From assembly GCF_046000175.1 (NCBI RefSeq), contig NZ_JBEOMB010000048.1, forward strand, positions 1 through 64,000: a DNA stretch of 64,000 nt, read 5' to 3'. The notes beneath the pieces are model-generated. The model was not told the DNA's origin. It searched no databases and was given only the letters and a program-made list of their open reading frames with translations. The translations under genes were made by a program, and so were the position numbers. The first letter of the stretch is position 1. Each line of letters begins with the position of its first letter. Positions 44,777-53,519 of this stretch are shown here, one piece after another. Source of the stretch: Rhodoplanes sp046000175 (GTDB taxonomy: Bacteria > Pseudomonadota > Alphaproteobacteria > Rhizobiales > Xanthobacteraceae).

Positions 44777-44938
44777 TTACTCGGCCTTGGCGGCGTCCCA
44801 GGCGATCTGCTGGATGTCGGCGCGCATGATGCCGATGTCGGCCAGCTCACGGTCGCCGAGGCGGCTCAGCTCGCGCAGGCTGTCGTTGTACTTGCGCCAC
44901 ACGCGGAAGACGTGGACGAGCTTGGAGAAGAGATACAT
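44777..44938 (-). CDS. DUF1127 small protein
   Basis: 53 residues: MYLFSKLVHVFRVWRKYNDS, then ELSRLGDRELADIGIMRADI and QQIAWDAAKAE. The RLGDRELADIGIMRADI block is the YjiS/DUF1127 signature. Relatives in Agrobacterium and Rhodobacter bind RNA or affect phosphate, oxidative and heat stress responses and small-RNA turnover, so a regulatory role is possible but unproven here. Strong terminator downstream; an AT-richer upstream region likely carries the promoter. Confidence 0.85.
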   Translation of the reverse strand: MYLFSKLVHVFRVWRKYNDSLRELSRLGDRELADIGIMRADIQQIAWDAAKAE

Positions 44939-45521
44939 GGTAACCCCCGTAGTCCATCGCGTGGGTTTGTGCCCTCGCGACGTCTTTGTTGCATAAATAA
45001 GTTGCTGAATTCGGACGAGAAGAGCTTCATTTTGCGATGCAGCTATTCATCTGCTGCATTGGCGAGCAGCTAATGCACAATCCGTGCTCAGGTGTGGCGA
45101 TCCGGTTCAGGGGTGCCGCCAGGCTGGTCACGTCCCGGACCGGCCGTAGCAGTCCGCCTGCCGCGATAACGGGCGCTGCGCCGAGTGCGCCTGATCGATG
45201 GGCAATTCGGCAGGCTGGCCGTGACACACCCGGTCGCTGGCCGCGGCGCCCTCAGGCGTGAACCTCCGGCCGGTCTAGAACCACCAATCGTCGGGGACGA
45301 GCATTCGCCGCATTTCGGCGGCACGGGGCGAGCATGATCACCGACATGGCCGGGCAGATCCGCGGCGCTTCGCGCGTTCCGCGGCCTTGCGTGGACCGAA
45401 TCGACTCGTCGCCCGGCCGGTTGCGCCGGGTGGCGGAGCGCGCCAGTCTCGCCTTCGCGACCTTCCCGAGAATCACCGTAACGGGTCGGACGATAGCGTC
45501 CGACCGCATTGGAGGACCTGG
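44939..45521. other. Non-coding gap between DUF1127 and Gly/Pro-rich protein genes
   Basis: 583 bases, the longest gap in the window. 44985-45090 is AT-richer and contains a 7-bp inverted repeat ATGCAGC / GCTGCAT (45036-45058), a candidate operator for the DUF1127 gene. A perfect 9-bp hairpin lies at 45484-45505. Open frames here lack convincing ribosome sites or family similarity. No RNA gene was recognised, although a small RNA cannot be excluded. Confidence 0.5.
45484..45505 (+). promoter_or_regulatory. Perfect hairpin in the leader of the Gly/Pro-rich gene
   Basis: GGTCGGACG / CGTCCGACC with loop ATAG, ending 16 bases before the ATG and just ahead of the GGAGG ribosome site. It could fold in the mRNA leader or act as an operator. 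Confidence 0.4.
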
Positions 45522-45953
45522 ATGAATCGTCGCTTGATAGCCCTCGCGGCGGCGGCCGCCGCGATCGTGGCAAGCCCGCCGCTGAAGGCCGCTCCGCTCG
45601 GCGTCGCCGGCGGGCTCGGTGCGGCCGCCGACGCGGCGGCCGTGGTCGACACGGTCCAGTACTACTACGGTGGCTATCAGCACTGCTGGTACCCGAACGG
45701 CTGGCGTGGTCCGGGCTTTTACCGTTGCGGCTTCAACTGGCGGCGCGGCTTAGGCTGGGGCGGCCCGGCCGGCTGGCAGGGTTGGGCGGTGCCCGGCCCG
45801 CGCTATTACGGGCCGCCGCGTGTCTATGGTCCGCCGCCGCGCGCCTACGGCCCGCCGCCGCGCGTCTACGGCGCGCCGCCGCCGCCGGTGCGGCGTGGCC
45901 CGCCGCCCCCGCCCCCGCCGGGCGGTCGGTTCGAGCGGCTGACGCCGCGCTGA
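45522..45953 (+). CDS. Exported Gly/Pro/Tyr-rich protein
   Basis: 143 residues. Signal peptide about 1-24 (RRLIALAAAAAAIVASPPLK, cleaved after KAA). The mature N-terminal half is rich in Tyr, Trp and Gly with two Cys (QHCWYPNGWRGPGFYRCGF), similar to small Gly-rich exported proteins of Rhizobiales. The C-terminal half has YGPPPR-type repeats and a polyproline run. GGAGG stands 5 bases before the ATG. Function is unknown. Confidence 0.75.
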   Translation: MNRRLIALAAAAAAIVASPPLKAAPLGVAGGLGAAADAAAVVDTVQYYYGGYQHCWYPNGWRGPGFYRCGFNWRRGLGWGGPAGWQGWAVPGPRYYGPPRVYGPPPRAYGPPPRVYGAPPPPVRRGPPPPPPPGGRFERLTPR

Positions 45954-45984
45954 GACACGGCCTCGGGCTGATCGAGACGACACG

Positions 45985-46008
45985 GCGGGCCGCCTTAGGG
46001 CGGCCCGC
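45985..46008 (+). terminator. Stem-loop after the Gly/Pro-rich gene
   Basis: Perfect 10-bp stem GCGGGCCGCC / GGCGGCCCGC, loop TTAG. No T-run follows, so termination is only a possibility. Confidence 0.35.
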
Positions 46009-46125
46009 TCGCATGTCGGAGGGGATGGCGTCGTGCGACCGCCAGTGTCGGCTTGTGTTCGCGCACATCCCATGGTGCTGTTGCGCCTTTGATGCATCGC
46101 ACCCAACCGGGACCGAGACCGCACC

Positions 46126-46593
46126 ATGGCCGACACTGTTCTGGAGCCGCGCAGCCTGTTCTTCGAGGATCTCGCCATCGGCATGAGCGAGACGCTGGAG
46201 CGCACCGTCACCGACGCGGCGGTCCGCGCCTTCGCCGACGTCAGCGGCGATCACAATCCGATCCACCTGTCGGAGGAGTACGCCGCCGGGACGATGTTCA
46301 AGTCGCGCATCGCGCATGGCGTGTTCACGGCGAGCCTGATCTCGGCGGTGCTCGGCATGCGGCTGCCGGGGCCGGGCGTCATCTACTTCTCGCAGACCCT
46401 GAACTTCCGCGGGCCGGTCCGGATCGGCGACACCATCCACGTCAAGCTCGAGGTCGCCGAGCTGATGCCGGAGAAGTGCCGGGCGCGGCTCGCCTGCACC
46501 TGCACGGTGGCCGGCGAGGTGGTGCTCGACGGCGACGCCTGGGTGAAGGTGCCGTCGCGGCTGCCGAAGCCGGACGCGCCGAAGCCCGCGTGA
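46126..46593 (+). CDS. MaoC-like (R)-enoyl-CoA hydratase
   Basis: 155-residue hot-dog fold protein. The hydratase 2 motif is seen in FADVSGDHNPIHLSEEYAAG (catalytic Asp and His). It is followed by IAHGVFTASLISAVLG and LNFRGPVRIGDTIHVKLEV, as in PhaJ-type hydratases that supply (R)-3-hydroxyacyl-CoA. No polyhydroxyalkanoate genes are near, so its pathway is unknown. Confidence 0.88.
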   Translation: MADTVLEPRSLFFEDLAIGMSETLERTVTDAAVRAFADVSGDHNPIHLSEEYAAGTMFKSRIAHGVFTASLISAVLGMRLPGPGVIYFSQTLNFRGPVRIGDTIHVKLEVAELMPEKCRARLACTCTVAGEVVLDGDAWVKVPSRLPKPDAPKPA

Positions 46594-46755
46594 CGGCGCG
46601 CCGCGGGCGGAGCCGGCCCCGCCCGCGCGCTAATCCCGGCGCTCACGTATAACGATCGCGAGCGGTCGCATGCGGCGAATGAATTAGATGCCGCACAGCG
46701 AACGTGTATAGTTTTCGATGCACGACCGGGGCGGGACTCTTGTCAGGAGGGCCGC

Positions 46756-47271
46756 ATGCCTCAACCACAACGGTCCTGGGTTGAGCTGGCCGCTATTCTT
46801 CGCATGCGACACGACCGGCCGCCCGCCGCGGCACAGCGCCGTGACGCGACGCCGGCCGGCGGCATGATGGCAGACGCCGCGGCCGACGACCGCGGGTTCG
46901 ACGACGGCGGATTCGACGATCTCGACGACATGATGCTGGACTTCGCCGGCGACGCCGCCACCGCCGCCGACGGCTTCCGCACCGCCGGCAGCGTCGTGGT
47001 CGACGATCTGCTGCTGTGCCGGCGCATGCGGGCGCTCCGCCTCGACCCGGACGAGCTCTACTGCAGCGAGCCGCGCGCCTTCGGCATGCTCCGGCGGCTG
47101 TGCGCGACGTGCCCGGTGCCGGGCCGCTGCGCCCGCGACCTCGCCGACGAGTTCGCCGACCCGGCCTGGCAGGACTGGCGCAACTACTGCCCGAACGCGA
47201 CGACGTTGAGCATCCTCAGCGCCCTGCGGGGCTGCGGCATGGGTGACGTCGACCCGCCGGCTGGCCAATAG
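46756..47271 (+). CDS. Cysteine-rich DUF6455-like protein
   Basis: 171 residues. The N-terminal 80 are acidic and low-complexity (Asp/Ala-rich). The C-terminal half (about 85-160) reads CRRMRALRLDPDELYCSEP, LRRLCATCPVPGRCARDLAD and FADPAWQDWRNYCPNATTL, resembling the DUF6455 domain. Seven Cys (88, 103, 116, 119, 125, 145, 160), including a CxxCx5C cluster, suggest metal or Fe-S binding or disulfides; this is inference. AGGAGG lies before the ATG. No signal peptide is evident. Confidence 0.72.
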   Translation: MPQPQRSWVELAAILRMRHDRPPAAAQRRDATPAGGMMADAAADDRGFDDGGFDDLDDMMLDFAGDAATAADGFRTAGSVVVDDLLLCRRMRALRLDPDELYCSEPRAFGMLRRLCATCPVPGRCARDLADEFADPAWQDWRNYCPNATTLSILSALRGCGMGDVDPPAGQ

Positions 47272-47319
47272 AACACGCGCGGCGACAGGGGTAGGGCGCC
47301 GCCGTCGCATTTCGACCTC

Positions 47320-47468
47320 GTGCCCCGGACAAGGCGCGTCGGGCCGCAGGCCCGACGCGTCGCAGAGACGGAGCCCAGGAGCGGCACGACGGGCATCTCG
47401 GCTAGAGCTTCGCCTCGACGCCCTGGGTCCCGGTTCGCGACGCGTCGCGTCGCGCCCGGGACACGGGG
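47320..47468. repeat. Intergenic repeat, family C, copy 3
   Basis: TGCCCCGGACAAGGCGCG at the left and GCGCCCGGGACACGGGG at the right with CGGGCCGCAGGCCCG inside. It lies between convergent genes. Confidence 0.8.
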
Positions 47469-47553
47469 CTTTCACCCTGGTCTGCAAAGTGGATCTGCAG
47501 ACGTTTGGACGATGCAGACCGGCCGCTCGCTTGTGCGCGGCCGAGCCTTCAGC

Positions 47554-48345
47554 TCAGACCACGACCTTGCGGTAGAGGTGCCAGGTCGCGTGCGCCAGCA
47601 CGGGCAGCACCACGGCGAGCCCGATGAAGAACGGCAGCGAGCCGATCGCCAGCGTGACCGCGACGATCAGGCCCCACACCGCCATGGCGATCGGATTCTT
47701 GGCGACCGCCCGCACCGAGGTGTGCATGGCGCCGACGGCGCCGACGTCGCGATCGAGCAGCATCGGGAACGAAATCACGCTGATCACCAACACGGTGAGA
47801 GCGAACACGAAGCCGATGGCGTTGCCGACGATCAAGAGCGTGCGTCCGTGCGCGGTGCCGAACACGTCGGCGAGGAAGCCGGACAGCGATTCCGGCGAGC
47901 CGTAGCCGAACAGGCCCTCGTAGAGGCCTTCGGCGACGGCGAGCCAGATCACGAACAGCAGCATCAAGAGACCGCCCAGCATCGCGATCGAATCGATCGA
48001 CGGGTTCTTCAGCACCCCGAAGGCGTCGCGCCAGCCGGCCGTGAGGCCTTGCTCGCGGCGGCGGCTGAGCTCGTAGAGCCCGAGCGCCACGAACGGCCCG
48101 ACCAGGGCGAAGCCGGCGACGAGTGGGAACAGCAGCGGCACCACGTCGTAGCCGAAGCTCAGCCGGGCCAGCACCAGGCCGACGATCGGATAGAGCAGGC
48201 TCAGGAACACCACATGGCTCGGCATGGCACGGAAATCGTCGATGCCGCGGCGAAGCGCGTCGCCGAGGTCGCCCATCCCGATCCGCCGGATCGCGGGACG
48301 GATCGGGTGCTCGACCGACCCGGCGAAGACGTGAAGTGTCGACAT
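47554..48345 (-). CDS. DUF2189 integral membrane protein
   Basis: 263 residues with about six hydrophobic spans. IRRIGMGDLGDALRRGIDDF, PLLFPLVAGFALVGPFVALG and LYELSRRREQGLTAGWRDAF identify the DUF2189 family of alphaproteobacterial membrane proteins of unknown function. GGAGG lies before the ATG at 48345. It stands alone. Confidence 0.85.
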   Translation of the reverse strand: MSTLHVFAGSVEHPIRPAIRRIGMGDLGDALRRGIDDFRAMPSHVVFLSLLYPIVGLVLARLSFGYDVVPLLFPLVAGFALVGPFVALGLYELSRRREQGLTAGWRDAFGVLKNPSIDSIAMLGGLLMLLFVIWLAVAEGLYEGLFGYGSPESLSGFLADVFGTAHGRTLLIVGNAIGFVFALTVLVISVISFPMLLDRDVGAVGAMHTSVRAVAKNPIAMAVWGLIVAVTLAIGSLPFFIGLAVVLPVLAHATWHLYRKVVV

Positions 48346-48613
48346 GCTGTCCTCCCTTGGCGTCTGCTCGATGGCATCTGCGCGCGCGGGATGACCCTGC
48401 GGCTCGTCGCGGCCGCTTGCACGAGAGGTCGTCCCCGGCGATCAGGCTAGGCCGAGGGCGGCATCACGCGGTTTCACGAAGCCGCCAGCACAACCGCGCG
48501 CATTGTCGCAGCGGTCGTGTACGGCGATACCGACGTCACCGGGAGTGGCGCGCGAGGGGGCGCAGCGAGGGGGACGTCGGCTTCGCGTGACGCGACGGCG
48601 CGGGGTCCGGCGG

Positions 48614-48856
48614 TCAGGGGCGCAGCAGCTGCACCTTGGCGGTCGCGACGATCCGCTGGGCGATCACCACGGGGCAATCCGGCGCGTGCACGATCGCCTC
48701 GACCGGGTGCTGCCACGAGACCGAGGCGCCGCACAGCTTGCACTTGTTGGCGGCGCCGCCGTCCTCCTCCGACACGGTCTCGATCGCCGTCTTGAGCAGG
48801 GCGGCGGCAACCTTGCGGACGTCCTCGTCGGTGATGGCGGCGGTGAGGTCGGTCAT
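48614..48856 (-). CDS. Small CxxC protein of unknown function
   Basis: 80 residues: MTDLTAAITDEDVRKVAAAL, then a CKLCGASVSWQ motif, His at IVHAPDCPVV and a third Cys, which could make a small zinc site (C-C-H-C). The start at 48856 has GGAA about 9 bases upstream; 48862 is an alternative. It lies just before the tRNA-Lys gene on the same strand. No family could be named. Confidence 0.6.
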   Translation of the reverse strand: MTDLTAAITDEDVRKVAAALLKTAIETVSEEDGGAANKCKLCGASVSWQHPVEAIVHAPDCPVVIAQRIVATAKVQLLRP

Positions 48857-48894
48857 TGGCATCGTTCCGAGCCGTACGAATGATCGGCAATGGG

Positions 48895-48970
48895 TGGTGA
48901 GCCCGCCGGGACTCGAACCCGGGACCCCATGATTAAAAGTCACGTGCTCTACCGACTGAGCTACGGGCTC
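48895..48970 (-). tRNA. tRNA-Lys (anticodon UUU)
   Basis: 76 nt with encoded CCA. Acceptor arms GAGCCCG / CGGGCTC, D-arm GCTCAGTCGGTAGAGC, anticodon loop CTTTTAA between GTGA/TCAT-type arms, and T-arm GGGTTCGAGTCCC are all consistent. Discriminator base A. Confidence 0.97.
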
Positions 48971-49166
48971 CTGAGCGCCCGTGTGTAAAGACCCGGCCCC
49001 GGCGTGGCAAGTCGCCGGCGACGGCGTGTGGATGCGGCGGCGGCCGGCGTCCGGGATGCGGCAGGCGATGCACCCGGCGGGACCCCGGACCGCCGGGCTG
49101 CGTGTGGTCTTCCGCGGGCCTCCGCGCGATACTGCGGCAAAGCCTTTTGCCGAGTGAGGATTTGCG

Positions 49167-50342
49167 ATGCCGATCGTCAACCGAGTCGCCGACCTGCATG
49201 CCGAGATCACGGCCTGGCGGCGGGATCTCCATGCCCATCCGGAGCTCCTGTACGACCTGCCGCGCACCTCGGCCGTGGTGGCCGAGAAGCTGAAGGCGTT
49301 CGGCTGCGACGAGGTGGTCACCGGGCTCGGCCGCGCCGGCGTGGTCGGCGTCATCCGGGGCGGCAAGGGCCGCGCGGGAGCGCCCGGCAAGGTGATCGCC
49401 ATGCGGGCCGACATGGACGCGCTGCCGCTCGACGAGCTCGGCGACCTTCCCTACAAGTCGACCACGCCCGGCAAGATGCACGCCTGCGGCCATGACGGCC
49501 ACACGGCCATGCTGCTCGGCGCCGCCCGCCATCTCGCCGAGACCCGCAACTTCGCCGGCACGGCCGTGGTGATCTTCCAGCCGGCCGAGGAGGGTGGGGC
49601 GGGCGCCAAGGCGATGATCGAGGACGGCCTGTTCGAGCGCTTCGGCATCGACGAGGTCTACGGCATGCACAACTGGCCCGGCCAGCCGGTCGGGCGCTTC
49701 GCCACCCGGGTCGGGCCGATCATGGCGGCGCAGGACACGCTGCATATCGACATCGAGGGCGTGGGGGCGCACGCGGCGCGGCCACATCTCGGCGTCGACA
49801 CGATCCTGGTCGGCTGCCAGATCGTCAACCAGATCCAGTCGATCGTGTCGCGCAACGTCGACCCGCTGAAGAATGCCGTGGTGTCGATCTGCCTGTTCCA
49901 GTCCGGCACGACGGACAACATCATCCCGCAGACCGCGAAGCTGCTCGGCACGGCGCGCAGCCTCGCGCCGGAGGTGCGCGATCTTCTGGAGGCGCGCCTC
50001 GGAAAGATGATCGCGGCGACGGCGGAGGCCTATGGGGCGAAGGCCAAGTTCGAGTACCGGCGCGGCTATCCGGTGCTGGTCAACCACGCCCGCGAGGCGG
50101 AGTTCGCCGCCGGCATCGCGGCCGACGTGACCGGCGCCGACAATGTCGACACCACGATCCCGCCCTTCATGGGCGCCGAGGACTTCGCCTACATGCTGCA
50201 GAAACGGCCCGGCGCCTTCGTGTTCGTCGGCAACGGCGACTCGGCAGGCCTGCACAATCCCGCCTACAACTTCAACGACGACGTGATCCCCTACGGCACC
50301 TCGTACTGGGTGCGCCTCGTCGAGACGGCGCTGCCGGGGTGA
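49167..50342 (+). CDS. M20 family amidohydrolase (hippurate-hydrolase-like)
   Basis: Zinc-dependent aminoacylase/carboxypeptidase of the IAA-amino acid hydrolase/HipO group, 391 residues. HACGHDGHTAMLLGAARHLA, FQPAEEGGAGAKAMIEDGLF, the MHNWPG segment and FMGAEDFAYMLQKRPGAF carry the metal-binding Cys/His/Glu residues. The dimerisation domain lies about 185-300. Exact substrate is unknown; N-acyl amino acids are likely. Confidence 0.92.
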   Translation: MPIVNRVADLHAEITAWRRDLHAHPELLYDLPRTSAVVAEKLKAFGCDEVVTGLGRAGVVGVIRGGKGRAGAPGKVIAMRADMDALPLDELGDLPYKSTTPGKMHACGHDGHTAMLLGAARHLAETRNFAGTAVVIFQPAEEGGAGAKAMIEDGLFERFGIDEVYGMHNWPGQPVGRFATRVGPIMAAQDTLHIDIEGVGAHAARPHLGVDTILVGCQIVNQIQSIVSRNVDPLKNAVVSICLFQSGTTDNIIPQTAKLLGTARSLAPEVRDLLEARLGKMIAATAEAYGAKAKFEYRRGYPVLVNHAREAEFAAGIAADVTGADNVDTTIPPFMGAEDFAYMLQKRPGAFVFVGNGDSAGLHNPAYNFNDDVIPYGTSYWVRLVETALPG

Positions 50343-50367
50343 GGGCGGGTCTCCGCCGTGACGCGGT

Positions 50368-50536
50368 CGCGTGCCCCGGACAAGGCGCCTCCGGCCGCAG
50401 GCCGGATGCGCCGCAGAGCCGGGGCCCAGGGGCGGCACGGCGAGGCGTCGCCCTCGTGCGGCACCACCACCGGACCGTCCCTGATCTGCGGCCCCTGGGT
50501 CCCGGCTCGCGCTGGCGCGCGTCCGGGACACGAGGT
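50368..50536. repeat. Intergenic repeat, family C, copy 4
   Basis: TGCCCCGGACAAGGCGCC at the left and GCGTCCGGGACACGAGG at the right, with GGCCGCAGGCC and GGGCCCAGGGGCGGCAC / GGCCCCTGGGTCCCGG arms. Longer centre than the other copies. Confidence 0.8.
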
Positions 50537-50554
50537 TCAGGGAAGACCGCCAAC

Positions 50555-50588
50555 GAAAAAGGCCCGGCGTGAGCCGGGCCTTTCGATT
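50555..50588. terminator. Bidirectional rho-independent terminator
   Basis: AAAAAGGCCCGGC, loop GTGA, GCCGGGCCTTT: an 8-bp or longer GC stem flanked by A5 and T3, so it can serve both the M20 gene (plus) and the ndvB-like gene (minus), whose ends converge here. Confidence 0.75.
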
Positions 50589-50611
50589 TCATGGTCTCGA
50601 GACCCGTCGCC

Positions 50612-53332
50612 TCACTGGGCCGGCTCGACCGCCTTGTCGGAGGTCATGGCCGGCTCGGCGCGGCGGACCGCCGCCGGGCGTCGCGGGGCGAGGCCGAGCA
50701 GCTCGGCCGTGCGGGCCTGCAGGCTGCGCCAGGTGGCGAAGTCGTTGAGCGGCGAGCCCTCGAGCCCGGCCAGCGCGACCGCCGACAGGAAGGGCAGGCT
50801 CTGCACCACGAGGACGATGGCGAACAGGTTCACCTCGCGGACGCTCTCGTGATTGGTCACCCACACCGTGAAGGCGCCGATCAGCAGCAGCGTGCCGAAC
50901 ACCGCCTCGTCGAAGGCCGGGAACGACACCCGCTTCTTGGTCTTGCCGCCCTTGGCCGTGACCACGAAGGGCAGGTGGTCCTTGATCAGGCCGGTGCCGA
51001 CCGCCTTGGCGACCGTCCACTGCATGGCCATGGCGGCCAGCATGGCGCCGGTCGCCTGCAGCGGGCCGATCTTCACCCGCGACCGGTAGAGGGTCGTGAA
51101 GTGCAGGATCGACACGATCGAGGCGGCCAGGATCGGGATGGTCAGCACCTTGTCGGGAATGGCGATGCCGACGAAGGCGACGACCGGCACCCACAGGAGG
51201 TTCAGCATCGCGACGACGACGCCGAGGCTCTCCGCGCCCATCCAGTTCACCCAGCCGAGCAGGAACTCGCGCCGCTGCGCCGCCGTCAGGTTGCTCATGC
51301 CGGGCAGGAATCGCCGCCAGTGCTTTTTGGCGATCTGGAAGCCGCCATAGGCCCAGCGGTGACGCTGCTTCTTGAACGCCTCGAACGTGTCGGGCAGCAG
51401 GCCGTGGCCATAGCGCCGGTTGGTGTAGAGGGCGCGCCAGCCCTGCTCGTAGATGGTGAGGCCGAGATCCGTGTCCTCGCAGATCGTGTCGGACGACCAG
51501 CCGCCTGCGTCGTCCATGGCGGCGCGGCGGATCAGGCACATCGTCCCGTGCGTGACGATGGCGTCGACCTCGTTGCGCTGGACCATGCCGATGTCGAAGA
51601 ACCCGGCATACTCGCCGTTCATGATCTGCGACAGCGGCGTCTTCTCGCCGTCGCGATGGTCCTGCGGCGCCTGCACCAGGCCGACCTGCGGGTCGGCGAA
51701 GGCCGGCACCAGGTCCTTCAGCCAGTCGGGCGTCACCGTGTAGTCGGCGTCGATCAGGCCGATGATCTCGGCGTCCGGCGCGGTGTGCTGCATGGCGATG
51801 CGCAGCGCGCCCGCCTTGAAGCCCTTCACGTTCTGCAGATTGAGGAACTTGAAGCGGTCGCCGAGCAGGCGGCAATGCGCCTCGATCGGGTCCGTGTAGG
51901 CCGGATCCGTGGTGTTGTTGATCGCCACCACGCATTCGAAGTTCGGGTAGTCGAGCCGCGCCACCGAGTCGAGCGTCGCCTTCAGCATCTCGGGCTGCTC
52001 GTAATAGGCGGGGACGTGGATCGACACCTTCGGGGCGAAACCCTCCGGCGCCTTGGTGCCGGGCCGGACCAGCCGCTGCGGGCCGCGGCCGAACAGCACC
52101 TGGGCGATCTCGTCGATCTTCCACAGGGCGATGACGACCAGCGGGATCATCAGCAGCACGCCGACGCCGAGCGCGATCGCTTGGCCCATGACGAAGTAGT
52201 GGCCGCTCCAGTAGTCCCACACGACCCCGGTCCAGGCGCCGACGATGTTGGCGAACACGGCGAGGGTGAGGGCCTGCAGCAGGGTGGCGCCGGTCACGAA
52301 CAGGATCGGCAGCGACACCACGAGGCTCGCCACCACGGCGACGACCGCGAGGGTGACGAAGGCCGGGTCGTAGACCGGGCCGGTCCAGGCGAACTTGGGC
52401 TGGCGGGCGGCGTCGAACATGCCCCAGTAGGCGCCGACCGAGCCTTCGAAGGTCTTCCACGGCTGGTCGAACGCTTCGATGATGTTGTAGTCGATGCCCA
52501 GCGCCTCGGCCCGTGCGACGAAATCGCGCAGCAGCATCGCCTGAATCTCGCGGCCCGGCTCGGCGGCGCGGCGATTGTAGCCGGCGCTCGGCCAGCCGAA
52601 CTCGGCGATGACGATGCGCTTGCCCGGGAACGCCTCGCGCAGCTTGTAGTAGTTGTTGATCGCGAGATCGACGGTCTCGCCGGCCGAGAAGCCTTCCCAG
52701 TAGGGCAGGATGTGGACGGCGATGAAGTCGACGGCCGAGGCGAGCTCGGGGTGGTTCAGCCAGGTCGAGTAGATTTCACCGGTGGTGACCGGGACATTGC
52801 CGCCGACCTCGCGCTTCACCTGCTGGATGTAGCGGATCAGCTCGCCGACCTGCTCCTTCTCGGAGAGGTCGCGCGTCACCGTTGCGCCATCGACGGTCTC
52901 GGTCTTCTTCTTGAAGTCGGCGCGGTAGATCGCCTCGTTGCCGACCACGATGGCGTTGATGTTGCGGTTCTTGCGGTAGAGGTCGACAACCGACTTGATC
53001 TCGCGCTCGTTGCGCTTGGTGTCGCCGTCCAGCCAGGCGCCGACCGCGACCTTCAAGCCGAACTCGTTGGCGACCGGCGGGACCAGCTCGGCGCCGCCGG
53101 TGGCCGAATAGGTGCGGATGGCCCTCGTGTAGGGCGACAGCACCTTCAGATCGTTTCGGATCTGCTCCGTGGTCGGGCGGTTGCCCTCTTCCGGATGCCC
53201 CTCGAAGGGCGAGTAGGACACGCTGGTCAACGGCCCGGAGACGTTGGGGGCCGAGCTCTGGCTTTGCCAGATGGCCCACGCGCCCGCGTGCAAGCACGCC
53301 ACGAGCGCGACCACCGCAGCGACGGAGCGCAT
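50612..53332 (-). CDS. ndvB: GH17-GT2 fusion, cyclic beta-(1,3)(1,6)-glucan synthase NdvB type
   Basis: Inner-membrane beta-glucan synthase of 906 residues. An N-terminal span (about 3-22) leads to a periplasmic GH17 domain (about 35-300) with acid/base Glu133 (VVGNEA) and nucleophile Glu244 (IAEFGWPSAG). Spans at about 325-410 precede a cytoplasmic GT2 domain (about 430-690) with VSIHVPAYYEQPEM, DADYTVTPDW (DxD), EDTDLGLTIYEQG and KKQRHRWAYGG (QxxRW), and C-terminal spans follow. This fits Bradyrhizobium NdvB, which uses UDP-glucose to build periplasmic cyclic beta-(1,3)(1,6)-glucan needed for osmoadaptation and nodulation. Both catalytic sets look intact. It is separated from the NdvC-like gene by a small minus-strand gene. 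Confidence 0.85.
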   Translation of the reverse strand: MRSVAAVVALVACLHAGAWAIWQSQSSAPNVSGPLTSVSYSPFEGHPEEGNRPTTEQIRNDLKVLSPYTRAIRTYSATGGAELVPPVANEFGLKVAVGAWLDGDTKRNEREIKSVVDLYRKNRNINAIVVGNEAIYRADFKKKTETVDGATVTRDLSEKEQVGELIRYIQQVKREVGGNVPVTTGEIYSTWLNHPELASAVDFIAVHILPYWEGFSAGETVDLAINNYYKLREAFPGKRIVIAEFGWPSAGYNRRAAEPGREIQAMLLRDFVARAEALGIDYNIIEAFDQPWKTFEGSVGAYWGMFDAARQPKFAWTGPVYDPAFVTLAVVAVVASLVVSLPILFVTGATLLQALTLAVFANIVGAWTGVVWDYWSGHYFVMGQAIALGVGVLLMIPLVVIALWKIDEIAQVLFGRGPQRLVRPGTKAPEGFAPKVSIHVPAYYEQPEMLKATLDSVARLDYPNFECVVAINNTTDPAYTDPIEAHCRLLGDRFKFLNLQNVKGFKAGALRIAMQHTAPDAEIIGLIDADYTVTPDWLKDLVPAFADPQVGLVQAPQDHRDGEKTPLSQIMNGEYAGFFDIGMVQRNEVDAIVTHGTMCLIRRAAMDDAGGWSSDTICEDTDLGLTIYEQGWRALYTNRRYGHGLLPDTFEAFKKQRHRWAYGGFQIAKKHWRRFLPGMSNLTAAQRREFLLGWVNWMGAESLGVVVAMLNLLWVPVVAFVGIAIPDKVLTIPILAASIVSILHFTTLYRSRVKIGPLQATGAMLAAMAMQWTVAKAVGTGLIKDHLPFVVTAKGGKTKKRVSFPAFDEAVFGTLLLIGAFTVWVTNHESVREVNLFAIVLVVQSLPFLSAVALAGLEGSPLNDFATWRSLQARTAELLGLAPRRPAAVRRAEPAMTSDKAVEPAQ

Positions 53333-53519
53333 GGTCTCTTCTCTACCGAATGGGGCGGAGGTGATCGGTCTCGAGCCTGTCCCCTAGGCTCGACCGGGAA
53401 AGGCCTTGCGCTGCACCATATGGATACCGCGCGGCCGTGTTCAACTAGACTTTGGACATGGCGAATTCAGGGCGATCCGATCCGCCATGCAGTGCAACCT
53501 TACAGCCCCGTAAACGACG

